DNA of 12,174 nt from NCBI GenBank assembly GCA_041666685.1, contig JBAYGJ010000029.1:1-12174 (forward strand), given 5' to 3'. Positions 1 through 6,870 of this stretch are shown piece after piece. Every line of letters begins with the position of its first letter. Within the stretch, counting starts at the first letter, position 1. The DNA comes from JBAYGJ01 sp041666685. GTDB lineage: Bacteria > Patescibacteriota > Patescibacteriia > UBA10025 > JAHIVO01. The position numbers and the translations under genes are program-made. Under the pieces are notes generated by a model that saw only the letters and a program-made list of their open reading frames with translations, ran no database searches and was not told the origin of the DNA.

Positions 1-105
1 AAACCCAAGCAAGTGCTCGGTAAATACGACCAATCCTGCCGGCAGGCTGTACAGCTTCGGCCGGATAAACGTTCCATCCAGACTCCAGAACAAAGCAGCC
101 AGCAT
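1..105 (-). CDS. EamA/DMT-family transporter, N-terminal fragment (runs off left edge)
   Basis: Thirty-five codons are visible from an ATG at 105 to the window edge. The peptide starts MLAALFWSLDGTFIRPKLYS, followed by LPAGLVVF and a hydrophobic stretch. A first membrane helix with an 'ALFW..G' pattern, then a short charged link and a second helix, is typical of EamA/drug-metabolite transporters, which are multi-spanning inner-membrane exporters or importers. The substrate cannot be told. In-frame coding-like sequence continues upstream (residues such as TTVLVGALAI) to an ATG at 165, only 15 bp after the preceding stop, but a TAG at 145-147 interrupts it at codon 7. The natural start may therefore be 165 with an amber mutation, or translation starts at 105 with a shortened first helix. 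No clear Shine-Dalgarno precedes either ATG. Family call moderate, start uncertain. Confidence 0.5.
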   Translation of the reverse strand, partial: MLAALFWSLDGTFIRPKLYSLPAGLVVFTEHLLGF

Positions 106-123
106 TATCGCTAATGCACCGAC

Positions 124-139
124 TAATACAGTCGTATTA
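124..139 (-). other. Small perfect inverted repeat before the transporter start
   Basis: TAATAC and GTATTA form a 6-bp perfect stem around the loop GACT, about 20 nt upstream of the ATG at 105 and inside the possible N-terminal extension of the transporter. It is AT-rich and has no U-tract on the minus strand, so it does not look like a terminator. It could be a weak leader hairpin or chance. Confidence 0.25.
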
Positions 140-180
140 AATTTCTATTTTAAAGTCTCAATCATTACTGTATTTTAAGG

Positions 181-1536
181 CTATTTCAGCTTTTTCACAA
201 TCCCCTTCGTCGCATCCACCTCCACCTTATCGCCGTCTTTCAAGACATGGGTAGCGATATTTGTACCTACAATACACGGCTTATGATATTCACGGGCAAC
301 TACGGCGGCATGGCAGGTGAGACCACCTTCATCAGTTACGTACGCTGCAGCCCGGTGCATGATCGGGACAAAGTCGACTGAAGTATTTTTAGCTACCAGG
401 ATGTTCCCGTCCCTGAACTTAGGAAAATCTGTCGGCTCGATAATCACCTTCACATTGCCGATGACTTTCCCCGGATACGCGCTCAATCCGGAAACAATCG
501 ATTCATTTTTGGCCGATGTGGCCAAAATGCGAGCAATTTTTTTCGCTTCCGCTCCGACCATAACCATCGCCGGTCGGCCTGGTTCCGCTGCCATAACAAA
601 CAACTGGCGCCGTTCACGGATTTTCTTTTTATAGTCCCCCTTATTGCCAGCGGCTGCATCCACTATCTCATCCACCGTGAGCATGGACACTTCTCGCCAG
701 TCAGTTAAGCCAGTATTATTAGCAATACGGTTGAAAATAGGACGAATGCGTACACTTACCTTGGTGAAAACCTCTTTCCGATACTCATTAAGTGAGGTAA
801 TGCCTGCCAGCAAACCAAGCACCCTTCTTGCCGTCCGGCTGACTGACGGGGGCAGGGCCCTATTCCCAACGGCTTTCGGCGTAAATGTTCGCAACCGATT
901 TACAAAATATCCGACATCCCACGGCTCGCTGACAAAATTTGCCGGTATCCAATTATAGAGTCGGTGCAATCTATCTGCCTCCTGCCTGATATCAATATTC
1001 CGTCGTCGCCGGACGTGTGCCAGCTCTTTTTCCAGACGTTGCACCGGCGCAGTGTTGTTTTTATTACCGAAACATTGCACCGCTGCTGTTCGTATGGAGA
1101 CATCAGGGATCGCCTTGAACAGCCAATCGGTAGCAATCGGGCCTGCAAATTGGGTAATATCGAGGATCGCTTCTGCTCGGCCATAAAACTCAAAAAACTG
1201 CCTTAAGTCTTCCGACCTGAGTGTCAGGTTTCTGCTCATTAATTCTAATTTCTTGCAGTACTTAACGTATTTTGTTCTCAACAACGGAATATATGAATCC
1301 TGACGTAATTGATGTGCAATATTCTTCCTGATGGCGGCCATGCTCCGCTTTTGACCATAAAAATCCGTATGGAATCCACGACAAACTTTAATCAGCCTGA
1401 GGGCCGGCAATGAAAAATCAGCCAAGCCCAAAGATTCATACTTAAACCCGGCCTCATTGTGCCAGACACTTAAATTGCGTGCGATGAAATACTGCCAATC
1501 ATCGCTCTTTACACTGATTGTGCGCCAATCTCTCAT
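181..1536 (-). CDS. Stand-alone PEP-utiliser mobile (swivel phosphohistidine) domain protein, 451 aa
   Basis: Residues ~348-451 form the PEP-utilisers mobile domain (PF00391-type). Visible motifs are SAYPGKVIG (352-360), GNILVAKNT (377-385), TDEGGLTCHAA (401-411) with the expected phosphoacceptor His409, ARE, PC421, and the closing KDGDKVEVDA. In PEP synthase and relatives this His carries phosphate between an ATP-grasp site and a second site. Neither partner domain is recognisable here. Residues 1-347 look mostly helical. A segment HRLYNW (191-196) followed by NFVSEP resembles segments in the 466- and 512-aa paralogues, and ~265-310 resembles the helical linker before the swivel in rifampin-phosphotransferase-like enzymes. 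The Thr two residues before His is kept; that position is the regulatory phosphosite in PEP synthase. The start at 1536 gives an ATGA overlap with the remnant upstream. Substrate and phosphate donor are unknown. Confidence 0.88.
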   Translation of the reverse strand: MRDWRTISVKSDDWQYFIARNLSVWHNEAGFKYESLGLADFSLPALRLIKVCRGFHTDFYGQKRSMAAIRKNIAHQLRQDSYIPLLRTKYVKYCKKLELMSRNLTLRSEDLRQFFEFYGRAEAILDITQFAGPIATDWLFKAIPDVSIRTAAVQCFGNKNNTAPVQRLEKELAHVRRRRNIDIRQEADRLHRLYNWIPANFVSEPWDVGYFVNRLRTFTPKAVGNRALPPSVSRTARRVLGLLAGITSLNEYRKEVFTKVSVRIRPIFNRIANNTGLTDWREVSMLTVDEIVDAAAGNKGDYKKKIRERRQLFVMAAEPGRPAMVMVGAEAKKIARILATSAKNESIVSGLSAYPGKVIGNVKVIIEPTDFPKFRDGNILVAKNTSVDFVPIMHRAAAYVTDEGGLTCHAAVVAREYHKPCIVGTNIATHVLKDGDKVEVDATKGIVKKLK

Positions 1537-1628
1537 ATTTTTCTTATTATACCCTGATTCGCGTCAACCTCACCCCGGTCGCCGTCCTTAAAAACCTGCG
1601 TGGCGATTTTCGCCCCGACGAAAACCAT
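1533..1628 (-). pseudogene. Remnant of a PEP-utiliser swivel gene (C-terminal 31 codons only)
   Basis: Reading down from an ATG at 1628 gives MVFVGAKIATQVFKDGD, then RGEVDANQGIIRKI and TGA. It aligns with the last ~30 residues of the intact swivel proteins in this window, which read (G)TKIATxxxKDGDxVEVDAxxGIIRK(L/I). The catalytic His loop and everything before it are missing, and an in-frame TAG lies just upstream at 1638-1640. One otherwise invariant Val (in VEVDA) is Gly here, which suggests relaxed constraint. Its TGA overlaps the next gene's ATG as ATGA, the same junction type as between the 466- and 361-aa genes. It is therefore best read as the tail of a former array member that once preceded the 451-aa gene. 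A surviving role as a coupling leader peptide is possible but speculative. Confidence 0.75.
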
Positions 1629-1659
1629 TGAGACTTTTTTCTATTTCTTCCATTCTTCT

Positions 1660-1688
1660 ATTATACGAGTATTTCGCAGTTTTTATAA
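1660..1688 (-). promoter_or_regulatory. Possible promoter for remnant/451-aa gene
   Basis: The minus strand has a perfect TATAAT at 1660-1665. At 17-bp spacing the -35 position (1683-1688) reads TTATAA, only 3 of 6 matches to TTGACA. The surrounding 80 bp are strongly AT-rich and follow the surface-protein stop, with no convincing terminator between them. The downstream 451-aa gene could use this promoter or be read through from the surface-protein gene. Confidence 0.35.
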
Positions 1689-1710
1689 TTACGCGTCTTC
1701 AATTAAATCA

Positions 1711-4700
1711 TTATTGATTGCTTCCCCCAAATATTGCCCCGATACCCCCGAGCCAGGAAAAAGTTTCTTCCAAGTTAGTAATGATCAGCTGCAGGAATGA
1801 GGAGCGCGCCCGAGTAGTGAGGACGGTGTAAGAGCTGGACCTGGAGGAATTCCCGGCCTTATCCCGGGCAATGGCTCGGAAATGGTAGGTCTTGGCCGCA
1901 GCTAGATTACTGATTACCACCAGATGGTCCATGACCAATTCAGCGTTCTCCTCGGTAGAATCCGAAAAATCCTTACTGGACAATCCGACACCATATTCCA
2001 CCTGGGAGGTCGTCGGTTCGTCCGTGGACCAACTGACCATGATCTGGATGGTGGAGGTTTCTCCGGAACCGATAGTATTTGATTCGGACTGAACATTGAA
2101 CACTTCTGGTGGACTCGTATCCTCTAACGTGGCGAAGGATAATTCGTCTGAAGCGGCCGAGTACCCGAACTGGTCCACTCCCCGGACGCGGAACCGGTAG
2201 GTGGTCGCATCCTCCAGGCCGAAGAGAAGGATTGAATGCTGGCTAGCCAATGCGTTATTGCCCTGAGTCTTTGGGGCTATGAGGTCGTTGTAATATTCGA
2301 CAATTGACGAGGTCGGGACGTTGGTCGTCCAGGTTACTTCCGTCTGGCCTTGGGATTTGCTCGAAGTACTGGTAGAAATCACTTTCGGGAACGTAAGTGT
2401 TTGGAATGAGTAATCACTGGACTCCGGAGGGTTGCCATTGGCATCCTCCCCAATCGGACGGAAATGATAAGTTGTCGCATCAACCAGTCCTGTTATTTTC
2501 AGCGTATGTGATTTAGTTAATGAATTGGAAGTGTCATAAACAACCAAACCATAAGAAGTGGTAATCCCATAATCTAATCTGGAAGTCGTGGCTTTATTAG
2601 TTATCCAGGTTACTGTTGCGTCATATAACTTAATATCGGATACAAGCACATCTGAAACACGGGGAGCTTCCAGCGTAGTAAAAGTTTCTATGGCAGATAA
2701 CGCAACATTCCCATCGACATCAACTGATTTTACCCGATAATAGTAAGTACTTTTTGGATTAAGCCCCACAATTTGATTGATGTGCTCCGAGATTAAATCA
2801 GACTCGCCCTGTTCCTCGTCCAAATTATTCGTCAAACCATACTGTACAAAAGATGTAGTTTGTCTTTCCGTATCCCACGTTATCAAACAAGAAAAAGACT
2901 CAGGCGTAGCAATGGGTCCTTTGGTAATCTCCGGCGGGGTAGTAAACCTGCCTTCTGGTATTTTGGAAACCGTAGTGGAGGAGGCCGATGCAGAACCGGC
3001 TGAGTCTTGCGCGCTAATTTTATAAAAATATTCTTTCGTATTATCAAGTCCAACATCCAGGTAGCCGTACGAGGCTGTCTCTGCAATTTCTGTATAACTA
3101 TTTCCGCCGTCTATTGACCGACTGATTACGTAAATAACCTCATTTGAGTTAGTTGAAGTTGACGATACGGACGAAATAGTAACTGCTTTCCAAACAAGAG
3201 TGATTGAATATACTTGGTTCTCCCTGTTTGATGAATCCGTAATAATTAAGCCGGTCGGGATTGGCGGGGCTGGCGTGGTGGCCTGGAATTCTATAGCAGC
3301 GTAGTTATTGAAATTTACATTGTTATTACTGTCCGTGGCTACTACGTAGAGGATATTGGCCCCTTGTTGGGTGGCGTACGGACCGGCCGCCAGGCTGGTT
3401 GTCGTGGTGTATGTCGTGTTGGTGGCGAGGGGAGTGGCATTTACCGAGTAGTAGTACCCCTTGATAGTGACTCCGACGTCAGCAGGCGGCCCCCAATTGA
3501 AGGCGAAACTGTTGGTAGTATTGGACGACGGAGTCACGGAGAGGTTGGTCGGCGCCGAAGGCGCGTCTGCTGTGGTAAAAGTGGAAACGGACGAATACCC
3601 GGTATTGCTGTCCTGGTCGGTGAACTTGACCTTGTAGTAGTAGGTTGTGTCCGGGTCTAAACCGAGAAGTGTCGCTGAGTGTTCGGTCACGAAATCGTCC
3701 TGCCCTAAAATTCTGCCCAAGGCATCGGTCAGGCCAAATTCCACAAAAGAAGAACCTTCGCGGTCCGTTTTCCAGGTGACGGTGGCGGACTGGATGAGTG
3801 GCTGGACGGATGGGTTGACGATGATGGTTGGCGGCGAGGTATACCGACCCTCGGGCACGGCGGAAATGACAGAAGAGGCCTCTGAGGTGGCGCCGGCATT
3901 GTCAGCCGCTCTGACCCGGTAGCAGTAGGTGGTGGTATTGGATAACCCTGAATCAAGATAGCCTTCACTACTGGTAGTGGCGTATTCGGAAAAAATACTG
4001 TCCGGGTCCGGGTCGGTAGCGCAGCCAGTAGCAGTAGACCGTTCTATGGCGTAGTGGTCAATTCCGGATCCGACGTCAACCGGCTCATTCCAAGTGATGG
4101 TCAGGAGGTATTTTGATTCGGCCCGGATGGAGGAGTCAGTGACGGTTACTGATGTGGGAATGCCCGGCGCTGTGGTGTTGGCAGTAAATTCCACCGAAGC
4201 ATAAGCAGTCCATTCTATATTATTCGCCGTGTCCTGGGCCACGACATAAAAAATGTTAGTATCCTGTAAGGTGGCAAAGGCGCCCGGCCCGACGCTTCGC
4301 TCCGTCGTGAAAGTTGTATTCCCGGAGCCCGGGAGCTGGTTTATTGAATAGTAATACCCCTTGATAGCAGGCGAATAGTTAGCTGGCGCATACCAGTCAA
4401 ACTGGAATGCATTTTCCGTATTCTCAGTCGGCGTAACGTAGAGTCCCTGGGGCGGCGTCGGCGCGTTGCCGGAGTAGTAGTACTGAGTTTGGGTGTAGAA
4501 GGATGGGATGTTGCCGGCGACGTCTCTCGAGCGGACGTAGAAGAAGTTGGTGCCGTCCTTGTACTTGGGGATAGCGGCAGCAGACGTCACGGCGGACGAT
4601 ACGCAGGTGTCGGTCCCCGGGCCGGTGTCACCGGGGTAGGCGGGGTCACCTGTCTTGTAGCAGTACTGGGCGATGCCGGAGCCGCCGATATCGGTCCCGA

Positions 4701-6753
4701 TAGACCAGGTGAAGTCGAAGGTGGTACTGCTCGAAAAGCCGGCCGGGTCAGGGGTGATGCCAACCGGGTTTGCAGGGTTAGTGACATCATATCGGTATTC
4801 AAATGCCGAATAGGTGGCAACAGCTACATTGCCGGCGGCATCCCGCGCCTTGATCCGGAGGTAGTACGTTTGATTCGTGGTGAGCGAAGAGGCCGTATAC
4901 GCCGCGTTCGTGACAAACGTTCCGTCGGTCGGCTCACAGCTGATGGCGCCGAAACAGACCCAGTACCCGGAATACCCTCCCGTCATGCCGGAATCGCCAT
5001 CAGCCGCCCCAGACCATGTAAAGTGCGGTGCCGGATGGTTATGCCAGGTGGCCGTGGTTATCCCCGTACCCATGCCACTGTCCGAATATCCGTTTTGGCC
5101 GGTGGGGTTTGACGGCCCGTCAACGTCAGTGGTGTAGTCAAGCTGGTAGTCGGCTATCAACGGGTTTCCCGTACCATCCGAGGAGGATAGGGTAATCCGT
5201 ATTTGTACGTATCTCTCTGTAATATCGCCGATAGCAGCCACCATATTTATCCTGGTTTTGGTAATGGCACCGGTTAACGGAGAAGTTTGGTTATGGATAG
5301 TCGTCCACGATGACCATCCAGTCGATCCGTCTGCCGAATGGCGGAGTTCGAACAGTACGGCGGCGTTCGCCGGGACGGTCACGTTGGCAGTGAATGCGGC
5401 TGACGCGTCACTGCACGAACCCCCGGTACAGTCCCCCCAGGCGTACATTTGGTTTAAATCCAGGTTTTGGGACGTGTACGTACCGGGAGATTGGAGGGCG
5501 CTCTGTTCAGCACCAAAACTTGAGGTCGGCTCAGAGGCCATCCACTTGCGGACGCGGGCGTTATCAACGAGGTAATCCCCTGAATAAAGCATCCAGGCCG
5601 GACGAAGGTTTGATTCAGTGGAATATGAGCTCGTGTAACTGGTAGACCAATTTACCCCGCCATCCGTGCTTTTTTCATAGTACGCGCCACCACTGGCGCG
5701 CATTCTAACTCGCAGTTTATAATCGGTATTATTTGACCAAAGACCTGATAGATTGCCTCGGCCAACGCCATCTTCATACAGTGGTCCGACGCAATTCGTT
5801 GAACAGTATGAATCGCCCTGGTTGTAATACCCGTAAACTAAATCGAGATAGCTACCACTGGAATTAATGCTAGGATTGTTGTCCTTCCAACCAAACATGA
5901 AAGCGTCATACGGAGTGTAGTCGCTGGTCCAGCGCATGTCCCATTCAAACGACATATCGCTCCGGGCGAACGCGGCAGTGCTCCACACGCCGGTATCCCA
6001 GATTCCCGAGCCGCTGCCGTAAATAAAATTGAGCTTGCCCGCGGACTCAGTAATTTTTGCTCGAGGATCCGTTTTATTCCATTTCGTAGCGTCAAAGCTA
6101 CTGTCATTAAAATCGTCAAAAAGCTGAAAAGTATTCACGCCATTTGAGGCCGTGGCCGCTGATGCATTGCCGTAGTACATGTATATTATGGTATCGCCAG
6201 CACCAACTAATGAGTCCACTTCTACCCACACACTGGCCGAGGTACTGTCCGTTTTGTTCTGCAACCAGTAATCCAACGGGGTGCCGCCGGCATTGGCAAA
6301 CCGCAGGTCGTCAAAATCAGCCTGCATACCGCTGTCATAGGCGACGGATAATTTTACCTGATAATTTGTCTGGACCGCCCCGGCATTCGTGATGGTAACC
6401 GGCTGCCGGAAACTCCACGCCGGGTCTAGCCAGCCTGCCCCGCCGTCACCGCTGATCCCAATTGACCCGCTACTGACAGTGATATCGCTCAAGGCCCCGC
6501 TGTTCCATTCACCGTCTGTAGAAATGGCGACGGCGTCCTGAATCGGAGCCGCCAACAACCGCGGCCCCCAGGCCAGCCACGCAGTACCGACAGCAAGCAA
6601 CCCGACAAGCAAAACAGCCGATATACCCATTTGGGTACGGTATTTGCGGCGATAGGTCTGCAGCCTGGCTAGAGCATCCCTTAACTGATCGCGCAGCGTT
6701 GGAGCGCGCTTTTTTGTAATGGATAATTTTAGTTTCTTTTTTCGCTCCAACAT
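1711..6753 (-). CDS. Giant membrane-anchored DUF2341/lectin-like/Fn3 multidomain surface protein, 1680 aa
   Basis: Residues 1-41 are strongly basic (Lys/Arg-rich) and 43-62 form one membrane helix, so the rest should lie outside the cytoplasm as an N-terminally anchored protein. Residues ~108-195 match DUF2341 (WSFRQPVTITN, PLDYWLQ, VWVEV, IIYMYYGN). Residues ~205-416 look like a concanavalin/LamG-type beta-sandwich (LFDDFND, VDNARVRKW). Residues ~420-545 look like a galactose-binding-type sandwich. About eleven Fn3/Ig-like units follow to ~1648; at least five are of the purple-acid-phosphatase N-terminal type (TSFVQYG, TSRLDYG, TSQVEYG with TTYHFR). Residues 764-1062 and 1063-1362 are a tandem duplication. 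Ten of eleven cysteines fall in near pairs, compatible with disulfides. The short tail 1650-1680 is hydrophobic/amphipathic; no LPXTG or catalytic motif is seen. Adhesion or cell-surface binding is inferred. It has its own promoter and no Shine-Dalgarno. Confidence 0.9.
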   Translation of the reverse strand: MLERKKKLKLSITKKRAPTLRDQLRDALARLQTYRRKYRTQMGISAVLLVGLLAVGTAWLAWGPRLLAAPIQDAVAISTDGEWNSGALSDITVSSGSIGISGDGGAGWLDPAWSFRQPVTITNAGAVQTNYQVKLSVAYDSGMQADFDDLRFANAGGTPLDYWLQNKTDSTSASVWVEVDSLVGAGDTIIYMYYGNASAATASNGVNTFQLFDDFNDSSFDATKWNKTDPRAKITESAGKLNFIYGSGSGIWDTGVWSTAAFARSDMSFEWDMRWTSDYTPYDAFMFGWKDNNPSINSSGSYLDLVYGYYNQGDSYCSTNCVGPLYEDGVGRGNLSGLWSNNTDYKLRVRMRASGGAYYEKSTDGGVNWSTSYTSSYSTESNLRPAWMLYSGDYLVDNARVRKWMASEPTSSFGAEQSALQSPGTYTSQNLDLNQMYAWGDCTGGSCSDASAAFTANVTVPANAAVLFELRHSADGSTGWSSWTTIHNQTSPLTGAITKTRINMVAAIGDITERYVQIRITLSSSDGTGNPLIADYQLDYTTDVDGPSNPTGQNGYSDSGMGTGITTATWHNHPAPHFTWSGAADGDSGMTGGYSGYWVCFGAISCEPTDGTFVTNAAYTASSLTTNQTYYLRIKARDAAGNVAVATYSAFEYRYDVTNPANPVGITPDPAGFSSSTTFDFTWSIGTDIGGSGIAQYCYKTGDPAYPGDTGPGTDTCVSSAVTSAAAIPKYKDGTNFFYVRSRDVAGNIPSFYTQTQYYYSGNAPTPPQGLYVTPTENTENAFQFDWYAPANYSPAIKGYYYSINQLPGSGNTTFTTERSVGPGAFATLQDTNIFYVVAQDTANNIEWTAYASVEFTANTTAPGIPTSVTVTDSSIRAESKYLLTITWNEPVDVGSGIDHYAIERSTATGCATDPDPDSIFSEYATTSSEGYLDSGLSNTTTYCYRVRAADNAGATSEASSVISAVPEGRYTSPPTIIVNPSVQPLIQSATVTWKTDREGSSFVEFGLTDALGRILGQDDFVTEHSATLLGLDPDTTYYYKVKFTDQDSNTGYSSVSTFTTADAPSAPTNLSVTPSSNTTNSFAFNWGPPADVGVTIKGYYYSVNATPLATNTTYTTTTSLAAGPYATQQGANILYVVATDSNNNVNFNNYAAIEFQATTPAPPIPTGLIITDSSNRENQVYSITLVWKAVTISSVSSTSTNSNEVIYVISRSIDGGNSYTEIAETASYGYLDVGLDNTKEYFYKISAQDSAGSASASSTTVSKIPEGRFTTPPEITKGPIATPESFSCLITWDTERQTTSFVQYGLTNNLDEEQGESDLISEHINQIVGLNPKSTYYYRVKSVDVDGNVALSAIETFTTLEAPRVSDVLVSDIKLYDATVTWITNKATTSRLDYGITTSYGLVVYDTSNSLTKSHTLKITGLVDATTYHFRPIGEDANGNPPESSDYSFQTLTFPKVISTSTSSKSQGQTEVTWTTNVPTSSIVEYYNDLIAPKTQGNNALASQHSILLFGLEDATTYRFRVRGVDQFGYSAASDELSFATLEDTSPPEVFNVQSESNTIGSGETSTIQIMVSWSTDEPTTSQVEYGVGLSSKDFSDSTEENAELVMDHLVVISNLAAAKTYHFRAIARDKAGNSSRSSSYTVLTTRARSSFLQLIITNLEETFSWLGGIGAIFGGSNQ
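2668..4464 (-). repeat. Tandem 300-codon duplication inside the surface-protein gene
   Basis: Codons 764-1062 (3568-4464) and 1063-1362 (2668-3567) encode matching three-Fn3 blocks of 299 and 300 residues. Landmarks recur in the same order: KGYYYSIN/KGYYYSVN, NIFYVVAQD/NILYVVATD, (V/I)TDSS, GYLDSGL/GYLDVGL, (V/I)PEGR(Y/F)T, SSFVEFGLT/TSFVQYGLT, TYYYKV/TYYYRV and ETFTT/STFTT. The copies have diverged considerably, so the duplication is old. Most of the second copy is much more AT-rich than the first. Confidence 0.85.
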
Positions 6754-6770
6754 AACAAAACTACGAATTC

Positions 6771-6801
6771 ATGCTTAGATCTATGCTTCGCCGTTAAGCA
6801 T
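6771..6801 (-). promoter_or_regulatory. Leader hairpin with duplicated arm in the surface-protein 5' UTR
   Basis: On the minus strand ATGCTT (6796-6801) can pair with either of two identical AAGCAT arms (6783-6788 or 6771-6776), which are separated by the palindrome AGATCT. The nearer pairing has a 6-bp stem and 7-nt loop. It lies a few bases after the predicted transcription start (~6805) and before the ATG at 6753. A six-codon upstream ORF (MLNGEA, then TAG) starts within it. Mutually exclusive pairing could affect expression or mRNA stability; this is inference. Confidence 0.4.
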
Positions 6802-6811
6802 TTTCAATTGC

Positions 6812-6840
6812 ACTATAGCAAAAAACAGCCGTTTTGTCAA
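6812..6840 (-). promoter_or_regulatory. Sigma70-type promoter for the surface-protein gene
   Basis: The -35 TTGACA is perfect (6835-6840), the spacer is 17 bp and the -10 is TATAGT (6812-6817, five of six). Transcription should start near 6805, leaving a ~52-nt leader before the ATG at 6753. The -35 box sits in the loop and first closing base of the terminator of the upstream gene, so terminator and promoter are physically merged. Confidence 0.8.
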
Positions 6841-6849
6841 AAAACGACT
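6820..6849 (-). terminator. Rho-independent terminator ending the swivel-gene array
   Basis: About 20 bp after the 354-aa gene stop, the minus strand has AGTCGTTTT, loop TTGAC, AAAACGGCT: a 9-bp stem with one G-U pair, followed by G and six T. There is no U-tract in the plus direction, so it acts on the minus strand only. It should end the transcript of the five genes to its right. Confidence 0.75.
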
Positions 6850-6870
6850 CCAAAAACATCTGATATTAGC

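Noticed and set aside
123..139. Minus-strand TAATACGACT, identical to the first ten bases of the T7 promoter
   Set aside because: The match stops after ten bases and belongs to a short palindrome; no phage gene is present. Chance is the better explanation.
1546..1551. TATAAT just before the 451-aa gene
   Set aside because: It lies within codons of the swivel remnant (Gly-Ile-Ile) and has no -35-like hexamer at suitable spacing.
4489..5112. 207-codon plus-strand ORF inside the surface-protein gene
   Set aside because: It is antisense to a gene whose domains are clear; its Gly/Arg/Val-rich composition is what the reverse of Thr/Ser/Pro-rich Fn3 coding sequence gives. No family resemblance seen.
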